Shown here: piece after piece, positions 36,752 to 46,001 of the stretch
How the letters are laid out: the number at the start of each line of letters is the position of its first letter
How positions within the stretch are numbered: the stretch's first letter is position 1
Assembly (NCBI GenBank): GCA_965246855.1
Contig: CBDFFP010000005.1
Span: forward strand, 744,001-808,000
DNA: 64,000 bases
Source: UBA1952 sp965246855
GTDB lineage: Bacteria; Bacteroidota; Bacteroidia; Chitinophagales; Chitinophagaceae
Direction: 5' to 3'
Program-made: the position numbers and the translations under genes
The notes under the pieces: generated by a model
Database searches by the model: none
What the model was told of the DNA's origin: nothing
What the model saw: the letters and a program-made list of their open reading frames with translations, nothing else

Positions 36752-36960
36752 CATAAACCGGCAGTAAAAACCCTTACCGGTGAGCCGGAAAAATAATACG
36801 GAGACTTGGAAGTGCTTACCGGTGAGAAAAAAATGCTTTCCGGTGGCTCCGAAATGCTCCCCAATCAGGAAAAAAGTAATACGGTGGTCCGGAAATGATC
36901 CCCGGTCAGAAAAAGAAGCAATACGGTGGGGAGGATGCGCGTGCCGGTGAGGTCTGGGGT
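36752..36960. repeat. 21-bp tandem repeat array 3 (about 9 units)
   Basis: Nine units of 21 bp (one of 20) with the core TACCGGTGAG-N2-GGAAA, for example CTTACCGGTGAGCCGGAAAA; unit starts are near 36773, 36794, 36815, 36836, 36857, 36877, 36898, 36919 and 36940. The motif differs from the other arrays. It begins 122 bp upstream of the divergent 36630 start. Confidence 0.82.
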
Positions 36961-37064
36961 GGAAACGGGGTGCTTTCAGAATATTTTCCCCTGTTCGGCA
37001 GGAGGATTGGGAAGCGGATTTTCTTTTTCTTGCCGAATTGTTCAGCCGAAATGCCCGCCGTTAT

Positions 37065-37886
37065 TTATTCCGAAAGCAACTTCACCGATGCCCGAGCCAC
37101 CTTGCCGGTTTCTGCGGAAACGGCCTGCAAGAAATACGTTCCCGGTGCGGCGTTTGGCAGACTAACGGTGCTTTCGCCCCCGGCAATTGTGGCTGTATGA
37201 ACCACGTGCCCGGTAATATCTGTTACCAGCAGCTTTCCCGCCGAAGCAGTAGAAACCGTAAAGCGACCAAGGGCCGGATTTGGATAAACGGTGAAGAACA
37301 ATGCGGCGGCATCGCCAAATATTTGCTCTGTGTGGTAAGCATTTCCGCCTGATACAAAGCGTACCTGCGCGGCTTCTACACCTGCGCGCGAGGCAACTTC
37401 AAAAAGCAGTTCGGAGGGCGTTTCCGCGAGGGGCTTCGCGTCGGTTTTCTGCCATCCTTTTTCGCCCAATATCCAAAGCTCTGCCACGACGCTTTCCGCA
37501 GTCCGGGCCGTGGCCGTGCAGCGGAAAAGGGCGCTTTCCGGGGTTTTCCGCAGGTCAGCTACTTTAAAAAGCGGCGCTTCCAGCGGAAACACTTTTGCGC
37601 CCGCTTTTGCGCCCTTCACCATCAGGAAGGCGGGCCGTTTTTCGTTCCCGAAGGCCCATTTGGCGGGCGAAGCTGTGGCGCTTCCCTGCCGGAGCAACCG
37701 CCCGCCGCCCGGCGCGGAATAGGCGCTCAGTTCCTGGCCGGGAGCGGCCCGGAAAAAGGCAAAGCTGCTGTCGGACACGACAAAGAAATCGGCGGCGGGT
37801 ACGGCGTCTTTGGAAGCCGAAGCCGCCTCCTGCGCAAAGGAGAACAGCGGGCAGGAGAGCGCGAGGAGCAAAAGGTTCTTTTTCAT
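37065..37886 (-). CDS. Secreted T9SS cargo protein of unknown function
   Basis: A 273-residue secreted protein: signal peptide 1-18 (LLLLALSCPLFSFAQ), an unrecognised beta-rich region and a T9SS sorting domain about 195-273 (FTVYPNPALGRFTVSTASAG ... GTYFLQAVSAETGKVARASV). It lies 22 bp downstream of the SBBP-repeat protein gene on the same strand, so the two may form an operon. Confidence 0.8.
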   Translation of the reverse strand: MKKNLLLLALSCPLFSFAQEAASASKDAVPAADFFVVSDSSFAFFRAAPGQELSAYSAPGGGRLLRQGSATASPAKWAFGNEKRPAFLMVKGAKAGAKVFPLEAPLFKVADLRKTPESALFRCTATARTAESVVAELWILGEKGWQKTDAKPLAETPSELLFEVASRAGVEAAQVRFVSGGNAYHTEQIFGDAAALFFTVYPNPALGRFTVSTASAGKLLVTDITGHVVHTATIAGGESTVSLPNAAPGTYFLQAVSAETGKVARASVKLLSE

Positions 37887-37908
37887 GGGAAGAAAAGGGT
37901 TTTTTTGT

Positions 37909-39639
37909 TTAAAGGCGCGTAAAAGATTTTGCGCTTTGCCGCCCGTCTTTGGCGCGCAGCAGCAGGAAATAATTGCCTGGCGGCAAGAGGCTTACCGGAA
38001 GGCTTACCTCGCTGCCATGACTTGGCGGCGCTTCCATTTGCAGGCGCACCTGACCGGTGGCATCAACGATGAGTGCTTCTTTTATTTGCAGCCCTTGCGG
38101 CAGCTTCACGCCGAGCGTTTCGCCTGCCGGGTTGGGATACAGCACCACTTCAAAATCCGACGCGGCGGGAATGTCCGAGACTTTTAAGGGCGCGGTGCTG
38201 GTTTTGGCGACGAAAAGGGTAAACACGCCCGCAACAGGTTCTTTAAAAGTGCCGAAGTTCATAGAATCGGGAGAGGCAGAATAGCCCGCCATGTAAACCG
38301 AATTGCCATCTGGGGTCAGTACAACGGCGCAGCCATAATCATGAATGCTCCCCCCTGCGAAGCGTCCCCAAAGGAGCTTGCCGTTAGAATCTAGTTTGTA
38401 AAGAAAGGCATCGGTTCGGGAAGTGGTGTTGCCCCAAGTGATGGTATCCGTTCCCCACTTAGCAGGGCCATCATACACGCTGCCCGTGATGTAGATGTTG
38501 TTATTGGCATCAACAGTAACGCCACCCAAAGTAGCAGAACCGCCTGTTTGGGGATTAGAGCCTTTGAGCCAGATGGGTGTTCCGGCGGGATTGAGGCAAA
38601 GTAAGAAGTGAGGATATTGGTCGCTATGCGGAAGGGTAAGACTTCCATTCTTCGCACTCATACTACAGCCACCATAAGAGCCACCTATAAGTATGTTTCC
38701 ATTGGGCTTCTCTAGAGGTGCTCCTAAACTGGTTGTTCCAAAAGTACTCGGCCCGCTTGGCGGAAGATAACCGGCTGTGCCGGTTATCCATTGTGCCTTA
38801 CCCATAGAGTCGAGCTTCACAATAAACCCGTTCTCAAGTATGGATCCTGTGGATTGGTCATCAAACCGGACGCCGTCAAATTTTATATAAGAGCGAAACT
38901 GTCCGGTTACGTAAATGTCGTTTTTGGCGTTTATGTAACAGCCTCCTAGTGACTTACTAGTGAAAGCACTCCGAAGCATTTTAGAATTTCCGTTTTCATC
39001 AAAACGGGCAATAAAACTTTGGGGTAGCTGTCCAACAAGCGGCTGCGTAACCATGAAAGTATCTATCCGAAGGGTATCTATGTATTCCCCCGTCATGGCG
39101 ATTTGCCCGCTTTTATTTACAGCAAATCCATTGAAAGTTATCCCTCCTGTACCAGTAAAGAATTTATTCCAGCGCCTGTGACCACTCGTGTCAAGGCAAA
39201 AAAGGAATCCGTTATAACGTGCGTTTACGGCAGAATCTGCTGCTACAACGGTATCTATCAGCAGGTTGTAGTTGGTTGCAGGAGCATAAGGAGTGGAGTA
39301 TTCGCCGTAATTCCCTGCTACATAAAGCCTGTCCAAACTATCAATCCTTACACTGGCACCCACTACCCTTGTGCCATTAGCCGTAAGATTTTTCCGCCAA
39401 AGCATTTGTCCTGTTGGCGTGTATTTCAGCAGAAAAGTGCTCTGTTGATGTTGGTAAAAGGAGTCTTTGTAAATTCCCGTTACGTAAAGATTCCCTGCCC
39501 GGTCTTGTACCATAGCTGAGCCGGAAGTTTGGCCAGAAGGGTATTCCGGGTAAGTCCAAGCTGTTTGCCAGCCAGCAATTTGGGCGTAGCTGTTTGCCCA
39601 CCCTAACAACAGCAAGACCAGAAAAAGTATCCTTTTCAT
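37909..39639 (-). CDS. Secreted SBBP/beta-propeller protein with T9SS domain
   Basis: A 576-residue secreted protein: signal peptide 1-19, about seven SBBP-type propeller blades (repeating DRAGNLYVTGIY, SLDRLYVAGNY, NKSGQIAMTGEY, NAKNDIYVTGQF, DANNNIYITGSVY, PDGNSVYMAGYS), then a T9SS sorting domain about 495-576 (EVVLYPNPAGETLGVKLPQG ... GNYFLLLRAKDGRQSAKSF). Probably a surface binding or structural protein. First gene of a likely pair with the T9SS protein at 37065. Confidence 0.85.
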   Translation of the reverse strand: MKRILFLVLLLLGWANSYAQIAGWQTAWTYPEYPSGQTSGSAMVQDRAGNLYVTGIYKDSFYQHQQSTFLLKYTPTGQMLWRKNLTANGTRVVGASVRIDSLDRLYVAGNYGEYSTPYAPATNYNLLIDTVVAADSAVNARYNGFLFCLDTSGHRRWNKFFTGTGGITFNGFAVNKSGQIAMTGEYIDTLRIDTFMVTQPLVGQLPQSFIARFDENGNSKMLRSAFTSKSLGGCYINAKNDIYVTGQFRSYIKFDGVRFDDQSTGSILENGFIVKLDSMGKAQWITGTAGYLPPSGPSTFGTTSLGAPLEKPNGNILIGGSYGGCSMSAKNGSLTLPHSDQYPHFLLCLNPAGTPIWLKGSNPQTGGSATLGGVTVDANNNIYITGSVYDGPAKWGTDTITWGNTTSRTDAFLYKLDSNGKLLWGRFAGGSIHDYGCAVVLTPDGNSVYMAGYSASPDSMNFGTFKEPVAGVFTLFVAKTSTAPLKVSDIPAASDFEVVLYPNPAGETLGVKLPQGLQIKEALIVDATGQVRLQMEAPPSHGSEVSLPVSLLPPGNYFLLLRAKDGRQSAKSFTRL

Positions 39640-39662
39640 TTTGCGATTTTTGAATAGGTAGC

Positions 39663-39917
39663 TTAATGGCTACCTTGTGGAAACAGCACCGTGCAAACGC
39701 CCACGATGCCGAGCAGGTTTACGAAGGAACCACGCTCTAATATGTTTCCCTCTGGCATTCCCGCGAAATGCACGGGCGCAAGTTTGTATAGGAGCAGCAT
39801 GAGCACCACCGGCATAAAAACGGGGTGGAATACATAGGACACAAAAGTAGCCAGCGTTTTTAGGAGCCGCGTGAGGTAGGGGTAATTATCGCCTTCTACG
39901 GCGGGGGCTTTTTGCAT
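39663..39917 (-). pseudogene. Truncated integral membrane protein
   Basis: The 84 residues match the N-terminus of a Bacteroidota polytopic membrane protein of about 200 residues: LLKTLATFVSYVFHPVFMPVVLM begins the first helix, then a second helix GIVGVCTVLFP. The reading ends QGSH at a stop lying in a small palindrome (AGGTAGC/GCTACCT), where relatives continue into further helices. It is therefore a 3' truncation. A TACCTTCGC -7 element remains at 39922-39930. Confidence 0.65.
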
Positions 39918-39921
39918 GGGA

Positions 39922-39930
39922 GCGAAGGTA
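39922..39930 (-). promoter_or_regulatory. -7 promoter element of the truncated membrane gene
   Basis: TACCTTCGC on the minus strand, a few bases before the start; same class as the other -7 elements listed. Confidence 0.4.
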
Positions 39931-39986
39931 AGAAGATGAATCTTTCGCGAAAGTGTATTAATGTCAGTTCTTAAAGTCGCTGTAGA

Positions 39987-41767
39987 TCAATGAATTTGAA
40001 TGTCTCTTAGTATAACTAAAATATCATGAGGAATTAGTTCAAGAATGTCATCTATTATCTTTGAAATAACTTCCTTCTTCAAATCACCTTCTTTTGCAAA
40101 CCTCTTAAGTTGAGGAAATGTATTCTTCAGATGTGTTTCTAAATTATGGACTTGGTGAATTAAATACCATCTTGGCAGAGAAAGTTCTATACCATTAATG
40201 TATCTGCTTGTCTCTTTTATTGTGTCTATTGGGCTTAAAGTCTCCTCTAATTTAGTGATTAGAAAATCAGCTACAAATTGAAGTTCTGAAACACTAAGGT
40301 TTTTAAAATCAGCATAACTCTCATTATTCTTCAATCCTAAATCCTGTCGCGATATAATTCTTTCCCTAAATAGTAGGGCGGAAATTAAGACTGGATTAAA
40401 AATATAATTCTCAATACTGTATCTTTTCCCTTCGCCTACTACTTTGATATACTCACTCGCCTTGTTCGCACTGTCCCAATCTATAATGCCAAAAACGGAT
40501 TTGTTACCAAAATTTCTCAACTTGTTTACTATTTCCTTTACTTGACTACAACTGCCTGATCCTTCTACACCCGACGAAATAAAGTTTAAGGATATCTCAT
40601 CTTCTAGTTTCCCACGCAATTTCTCATACACTTTCTCATAAAAATCTACATCATACTTGCTTTCTACAAAAACTTGTCTGCGGTTTTCATAATTGATACT
40701 AAAAGAAGGAACACCAGAAGTTAGAATTCGCAGTGCCTTATCCTTTCCAACTTTTTCTATTCTTGTTCCAGTTTTATTTACTACAAAAATGGACTGTTCG
40801 GGAGAGAGTGCTACTGTTGATGGTGAATGAGTTGTAATCACTACTTTCATCTGCTTTTCATTTACAAAAATTTTTTGAATAACGTCTAGAAATTGTTTGG
40901 ACATAGAGGGATGCAAAGACGCATCTGGTTCGTCCATTAGTAGAACTTCTGGAAAATCAATATCAAAATTGGCATTATAAAGTGCTAGTGTAAGTGACAT
41001 AAGCACCTTCTCTCCTGATGATAAATCTGCAAATTCTATTTCTATATCACTTTGATTATTTACAAGCTTCAGTTGAAACGGTGCATCTCTATGACTATTC
41101 GCAGGTGAATTTATATGATAACCGAGTTCTGCTTCCATTAATATATCATTTACAAAATCCCAAGGTGCTTGGCCATACGTTTCTTCAAATTGCTCTTTTG
41201 TTAAGTAGGCTATATCTTTGTGTCCTTTGTATACACTTCTATATTCCCTATACTCATTCTCGTCAAATTTATCTTGATATCTTTTAAAAAGGTTAGCAAA
41301 GTTATGATAGAATATATCTTTTTGCAGATAATTATCCTCTATAGGGTAATAATTAAAAAAATCGTCTGAGGTTAGTTCTTCTAAACTTTTTTTAGCATTA
41401 TTTGATATTTTTTTACCAACTTAGTTTCGCGGGAGTTTTCTCCCCAAAGAGTTTCAAGTCGAAAGTTTGGCATGCGTTGTGGGTTCTTTGAATATTGATT
41501 GAATTTTTGCCACAAGCTCCTAGTGATTTGATCTTGTTGTTGTCTATTAACAACAACTTCATTGTTTGGAGATAAAGCTTGAGACGCAACGTACTTACAA
41601 CGATTCAACCCTCTATCCTTATCCATTACGTTCAACGCCTTTTGTGATATAGCCAATAGGATTTGTGTTTTACCAGCACCATTTATTCCAGTCAAAACAA
41701 CAAAATCAGGCAATTCTATAGAAAAAGGCTCTAACGATTTGAATTTTTGATTTAATGTCAGTTTCAT
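39987..41767 (-). pseudogene. AT-rich AAA ATPase (OLD-like, defence-type), frameshifted
   Basis: One ATPase gene in two frames. From 41767 the first 128 residues give Walker A GINGAGKTQ (near residue 28) and stop at 41381. The next frame carries on (NNAKKSLEELTSDDFFNYYP onward), then the ABC-type signature LSSGEKVL, Walker B VLLMDEPDASLHP and the H-loop TTHSPST. The C-terminal 200 residues (VFVESKYDVDFYEKVYEKL, FGIIDWDSANKA) resemble a TOPRIM-like nuclease region. One missing A in either of two seven-A runs (about 41395 and 41410) explains the break; a sequencing error or slippage-based switching are also possible. Base composition is far more AT-rich than neighbours, a sign of transfer. The architecture is of the OLD/AriA class used in phage defence; the role here is inferred. 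Confidence 0.72.
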
Positions 41768-41831
41768 TTAAAATGCATTTCAGGGTTGTTAATAAAAGAG
41801 AAGAGAGAACTTTCCTACAAAACAAAATCCC

Positions 41832-43022
41832 CTACCTACTCAAGTGCATACTCCGCTCCTTGTACAAATTCCGAAACCACGGGTCGCGCAAAGTCTTGAT
41901 AAACTGAATCGCCTCGCCCGTGCTTTTCATTTCCGGGCCTAACTCCGTCCGCACGTTCGGGAATTTATTGAACGAGAAAACCGGCACTTTCACCGCATAG
42001 CCTTCCAGCTTTTTCTCTATTTGGAAGTCACTCAGTTTCTTGTCCTCCAGCATCACTTTCGTGGCAATGTTTAGGTACGGAATGCCGTAGGCTTTGGCAA
42101 TAAACGGCGTGGTGCGCGAGGCGCGCGGGTTGGCTTCAATCACATACACCTTGCTGCCTTTAATGGCGTACTGAATGTTGATAAGCCCCCGGATGTTCAG
42201 CCGAAGGGCGATCTTCCGGGCGTAGTCAATCATCTCATCCACCACTAGCGGGCCGAGGTTGAAAACCGGCAGCACCGAATGACTGTCGCCGCTGTGGATG
42301 CCCGCCGGTTCAATGTGTTCCATCACGCCCATGATATGCACGTCTTCGCCGTCGCAAATCGCGTCAATTTCCGCTTCCTGACAACGGTCCAGAAAGTGGT
42401 CAATCAGGATTTTATTTCCGGGAAGATGCTTCAACAGGCTCACCACACTTTTCTCCAACTCATCGTCGTTTATCACGATGCGCATCCGCTGTCCGCCCAG
42501 CACATAAGAAGGCCGCACCAGCACCGGATAGCCCACTTTTTGCGCCACTTCCATTGCCTCGTCGGTGTTCCAGGCCGTGCCGTATTCCGGGTACGGAATG
42601 CCCAGTTCTTTCAACAGGTCGGAGAAGCGGCCCCGGTCTTCGGCAATGTCCATATTGTCGAAGCTCGTACCGATGATTTTCACGCCGCGCTCGTGGAGCT
42701 TTTTCGCCATTTTCAGGGCCGTTTGTCCGCCCAGTTGCACGAGGACGCCGTGGGGCTTTTCATGCTCAATGATTTCCCACACATGCTCCCAATACACCGG
42801 TTCAAAGTAGAGCTTGTCGGCTATGTCAAAATCGGTGCTCACCGTCTCCGGGTTGCAGTTAATCATGATGGCTTCGTAGCCCGCTTCCTTGATGGCAATG
42901 AGGCCGTGGGTGCAGCAATAATCAAACTCAATGCCTTGTCCGATGCGGTTCGGCCCGGAGCCGAGAACGATGATTTTCTTTTTGTCGGACGGAATGGATT
43001 CGTTGTGAAGCAAGGCAGGCAT
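41832..43022 (-). CDS. carB: Carbamoyl phosphate synthase large subunit, C-terminal half (split carB)
   Basis: A 396-residue protein covering only the second synthetase unit of CarB, which phosphorylates carbamate. It opens LHNESIPSDKKKIIVLGSG, matching CarB from about residue 540, and carries LGGQTALKMA, the ATP-grasp segments YPVLVRPSYVLGGQRM and EANPRASRTTPFIAKA, then stops just after LGPEMKSTGE. The N-terminal synthetase half and the C-terminal MGS allosteric domain are missing. Its clean start at ATG 43022 and intact frame argue for a natural split subunit rather than a fragment, but the partner half is not in the window. The reading frame is open upstream to 43097 through repeat DNA. 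Confidence 0.85.
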   Translation of the reverse strand: MPALLHNESIPSDKKKIIVLGSGPNRIGQGIEFDYCCTHGLIAIKEAGYEAIMINCNPETVSTDFDIADKLYFEPVYWEHVWEIIEHEKPHGVLVQLGGQTALKMAKKLHERGVKIIGTSFDNMDIAEDRGRFSDLLKELGIPYPEYGTAWNTDEAMEVAQKVGYPVLVRPSYVLGGQRMRIVINDDELEKSVVSLLKHLPGNKILIDHFLDRCQEAEIDAICDGEDVHIMGVMEHIEPAGIHSGDSHSVLPVFNLGPLVVDEMIDYARKIALRLNIRGLINIQYAIKGSKVYVIEANPRASRTTPFIAKAYGIPYLNIATKVMLEDKKLSDFQIEKKLEGYAVKVPVFSFNKFPNVRTELGPEMKSTGEAIQFIKTLRDPWFRNLYKERSMHLSR

Positions 43023-43028
43023 GGGCGC

Positions 43029-43120
43029 GAAATTAATGCGGTAATGCGGCAATGAAGGGGAAATGCGGTAATGGCTCAGCCACTCTTCATTAATCACTCA
43101 TCGTTAATCATTAATCACTG
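43029..43120. repeat. Heptamer and CATTACCGC repeats between carB half and ridA
   Basis: GCATTACCGCATT is repeated at 43035-43070 (minus-strand reading), and ATTAATC/ACTCATC/GTTAATC/ATTAATC heptamers run at 43088-43120, overlapping the 3' end of ridA. Confidence 0.55.
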
Positions 43121-43526
43121 CAATACACTTCAATTCAATCGCAATGGCCGACGGCAGCGAGTTCACGCTCACCGTGGTGCGGCAGGGCTGCGCGTCTTGG
43201 AAATATTCAGCATAAAGGCGGTTGTAGGTGTGGAAATCGCGCTTCATGTCCACGAGGAAAACTGTTACGTCCACCAGGTCTTCCCACTTCGCGCCGCTTG
43301 CTTCCAAAACGGTGCGCACGTTGCGGAAAACAGAATGGCATTGGGCCTCAAAATCAAAGCTTTTGAACTGCCCGTGCTTGTCCAGTTGGAGTCCGGGAAT
43401 GGAATCGTCTTCGGGGTTGCGCGGGCCGATGCCGGAGAGGAAAAGCAGGTTGCCCACGCGGCGGGCGTGCGGGTATGCGCCCATCGGTTTCGGGGCCTTG
43501 TCAGTGTTTATTTCGGGAGCGTTCAT
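43104..43526 (-). CDS. RidA-family protein, 2-aminomuconate deaminase-like
   Basis: A 140-residue RidA/YjgF protein. APKPMGAYPHARRVGNLLF and LSGIGPRNPEDDSIPG near the start, then EAQCHSVFRNVRTVLEASGA and DVTVFLVDMKRDF, are closer to 2-aminomuconate deaminase of the kynurenine/aminophenol route than to general imine deaminase RidA. The ligand-binding Arg (PCRTTVSV, near residue 118) is kept. ATG 43526 gives the family N-terminus. No other kynurenine genes are near, so general enamine/imine deamination remains possible. Confidence 0.85.
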   Translation of the reverse strand: MNAPEINTDKAPKPMGAYPHARRVGNLLFLSGIGPRNPEDDSIPGLQLDKHGQFKSFDFEAQCHSVFRNVRTVLEASGAKWEDLVDVTVFLVDMKRDFHTYNRLYAEYFQDAQPCRTTVSVNSLPSAIAIELKCIAVIND

Positions 43527-43543
43527 TTTTGGGGAGAGAAAAG

Positions 43544-43552
43544 GCGAAAGTA
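43544..43552 (-). promoter_or_regulatory. -7 promoter element of ridA
   Basis: TACTTTCGC on the minus strand, 18 bases before ATG 43526; supports that start. Confidence 0.45.
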
Positions 43553-43737
43553 GAAAGCGATGGGCGGGAAGAAATTTTGTTTTGGTATTGCACCTCCTTT
43601 TGGGAAGCGTTGCCTCAAGGTGTAGGAGGGGAAAATGTTCTGCGGAACGCCTAATTTCCACGCTTCAAAAAAGGCGGGAGATAAGAACACCACTTCCGCG
43701 CGCTCGATTCAAACAAGAACTTCCTCCCTTCTTCACT

Positions 43738-45150
43738 ATGCGAAAAGCAATACTCCTTCTCGGTGCTTCGGCGTTCCTCTCCACTGTTGCAAACACCGCC
43801 CGCGCCCAGTCTTCTGAACCCCGCCAGCGCGATGTTTCCCAAAATATTAAGGACGCGATGGACGATGATGATTCGGTAGCAACGCCTGCACCCGCGAAAG
43901 TTCCTTTTGAAGGCTACGACCTGACGTGGGTAAACGGCCAAAACCGGCAAACGGATTTCCCCCTCCAACTGAAAGACAAAAGCGGAAACGCTATTGTAAC
44001 TGGTGTTGCTTTTGTGGATGCCTACTACAACCGCAGCTTCAACAACCCGATAGACAATACCAACACCATCTCGGCGGCGATTGGGCGCAACAACGAGATA
44101 ACGCTCAACATGATCAGCCTCGGCGTGGACATCAACTACCGCAACGTGATTGGCCGCGTGTTTGTGCAATACGGGCAGATGGGGTCTATCGTGCAAGACC
44201 TGGACGGCTCGGTTCTACATGGCCGCAACACCAGCATCAACAACCTGAAGTACGTGCGCGAAGCAGCGGCGGGCTATCACTTCAACAAGTGGTATGGCAT
44301 CAACGTGGAAGCGGGTATTTTCATGAGCTACATCGGCCTGGAAAGCTATGTGCTGAACGAAAACTGGAGCTACCAGCGGTCTATGCCCTGCGACTTCACG
44401 CCGTTCTATTTCAGCGGTGCGCGGGTGCAGGCTTTTCCTTCTAAAAAAGTGAAGCAGGAAATCTGGCTGATGAACGGCTGGCAGACCTACAATGGCTGGA
44501 ATCAGTCGCTGGCTTTGGGCAGCAGCACCTATTACCGGCCCAACACCAATCTCCAACTCGTAGCCAATTTCTACCTCGGCGGGCGCGATACGCGGGCCAA
44601 CCCCGACGTGCTGCGCTTCCACCACGACCACTCTATTGTGGCGCGCTACTACCACCGCCCTGCCTCAAGAGGCATTTCGCAGGCGGCCTTCAGCATCAAT
44701 AATCACTACGGTTTTCAGTCCGGGCAACTTGCTGATGGAACGGACGTGAAAATGAAGGACAACTACATGATTGGTACCTCCGTTGCCAACCGCGTGTGGT
44801 TTGCGAAGAACAAGCTGGCCCTGACCCTGCGCGGCGACTACGTAAAAAATCCCGGCGCGTATCTGGCGTTCTCGCCTTCGCCGGTATCGTCCAATGCCTA
44901 CAACGATGCCTTGGCTGCGGGAAAGACGCTGGATATTTTTCAGGGTACGGCTACGTTTGATATCATGCCCAACGACCTGTTCACGTTCCGGTTGGAAGGT
45001 CGCTACCGCACCAGCAGTGTGCCGTATTTCGCGGGCCGGGGCGGCACCACTTCGCCAGACGGCTGGGTGGATACGCCAACGGCCACGTGGCGGCCCGACC
45101 TCGTGAACAACGAGCCGAGCCTGACTGCGGCCATGTCCATCCGGTTGTAG
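43738..45150 (+). CDS. Outer membrane beta-barrel porin (OmpL-like)
   Basis: A 470-residue outer-membrane protein: signal peptide 1-24 (ILLLGASAFLSTVANTARA), a short acidic linker (KDAMDDDDSVATPAPAK), then a barrel of alternating strands with frequent Tyr/Trp/Asn and a terminal strand ending SMAAMSIRL-type (exact end AAMSIRL). Motifs such as GVAFVDAYYNRSFNNPID and YFSGARVQAFP are typical of the Bacteroidota porin-2/OmpL group. Probably a general or small-solute pore. ATG 43738 is chosen by the signal peptide. Confidence 0.83.
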   Translation: MRKAILLLGASAFLSTVANTARAQSSEPRQRDVSQNIKDAMDDDDSVATPAPAKVPFEGYDLTWVNGQNRQTDFPLQLKDKSGNAIVTGVAFVDAYYNRSFNNPIDNTNTISAAIGRNNEITLNMISLGVDINYRNVIGRVFVQYGQMGSIVQDLDGSVLHGRNTSINNLKYVREAAAGYHFNKWYGINVEAGIFMSYIGLESYVLNENWSYQRSMPCDFTPFYFSGARVQAFPSKKVKQEIWLMNGWQTYNGWNQSLALGSSTYYRPNTNLQLVANFYLGGRDTRANPDVLRFHHDHSIVARYYHRPASRGISQAAFSINNHYGFQSGQLADGTDVKMKDNYMIGTSVANRVWFAKNKLALTLRGDYVKNPGAYLAFSPSPVSSNAYNDALAAGKTLDIFQGTATFDIMPNDLFTFRLEGRYRTSSVPYFAGRGGTTSPDGWVDTPTATWRPDLVNNEPSLTAAMSIRL

Positions 45151-45175
45151 GAAAGGGAGGCCATTTCCTACAATA

Positions 45176-45280
45176 GAAGTGCCGTTTCATGTGCAGGAAG
45201 TGGCACTTCTTGCACATGAAACGCCGTCTCTTGCACATGAAGTGCCATCTCTTGCACATGAAACGGCATTTCCTGCAACA
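45176..45280. repeat. 21-bp tandem repeat array 4 (5 units)
   Basis: Five 21-bp units, alternating GAAGTGCC- and GAAACGCC-types, with a shared TCTCTTGCACAT tail. The outer units contain an inverted pair (GCCGTTTCATGTGCA and TGCACATGAAACGGC), so the whole array can fold. It ends 116 bp before the kup fragment start. Confidence 0.9.
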
Positions 45281-45396
45281 AAGCAGGAGAAGATGCAACT
45301 AGTTTCTGCATCCTAAAGAAGCAGCGCCGGAGCGGAACGGGTTTTGTCGGTTTCTTCTTCCCTTCCGCATTCTTCCCAGCCTCTTTCTTCCCACCC

Positions 45397-45774
45397 ATGA
45401 CTGCCCACTCCTCACAGACATTCCACCAGCCCATCATCGGCGCCGGGATGCTTATCGCCATGGGCATTGCTTTTGGCGACATCGGCACCTCGCCGCTCTA
45501 CACACTAAACGCGGTTTTCCACGGAAAAGTCATCACCGAAACCATCGCCCTCGGCAGCCTCAGTGCCATCTTTTGGACGCTGACGTTCCAGACGACAGTG
45601 AAGTACATCATCATCACCATGCAGGCCGACAACAAAGGCGAGGGCGGCATCCTATCGCTTTACGCGCTTATCCGCCGCCACTTCAAGCGCTGGCTGCTTT
45701 TCCCGTGCCCGTTTGGGCGCAACCCAGCACGTCGCGGCCCTGAAGGATGGGCGGAATGGCTTGCTCCTGAATAG
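45397..45774 (+). pseudogene. kup: 5' fragment of a Kup-type potassium uptake gene
   Basis: The first about 103 residues are the Kup N-terminus: IAFGDIGTSPLYTLNAVF (first helix, near residue 24), LSAIFWTLTFQTTVKYI and the signature ADNKGEGGILSLYALIRR near residue 78. The match stops at KRWLLFP (about 45705), where the protein should enter its next helices. The remaining residues (CPFGRNPARRG...) are the antisense reading of a DEAD-box helicase fragment. About 85% of the transporter is gone, so it is inactive. Confidence 0.9.
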
Positions 45775-45856
45775 GTGTAGGATGAACATAACCGGCTTTG
45801 TCAAGCGCGAGCAGCAGGGGTTGTATAAGACCGAGGTCGGGAAAGGTAATTTTCAA
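45683..45856 (-). pseudogene. 5' fragment of a DEAD-box RNA helicase gene
   Basis: Read on the minus strand from TTG 45856 it gives KITFPDLGLIQPLLLALDKA, then the Q motif GYVHPTPIQEQAIPPILQGRD and motif I LGCAQTGTGK. It ends after GTGKAASA at a stop formed by the antisense of kup. The fragment is joined tail to tail with the kup fragment near 45694-45706, where GGGAAAAGC serves both frames. It is non-functional and marks a rearrangement point. Confidence 0.87.
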
Positions 45857-46001
45857 AAAAATGGAGAATTAAAGGGCGCAAGGTAGGACGGGAAAGGGCG
45901 GCGTGGATGGGATCATGACACAGATGCCCGACGCTAATCTTCTCACCAAGAAGGGCCGATTGTAGATAAAGAACTACATTGTTCCTTTCCAAGCCTTGTG
46001 T

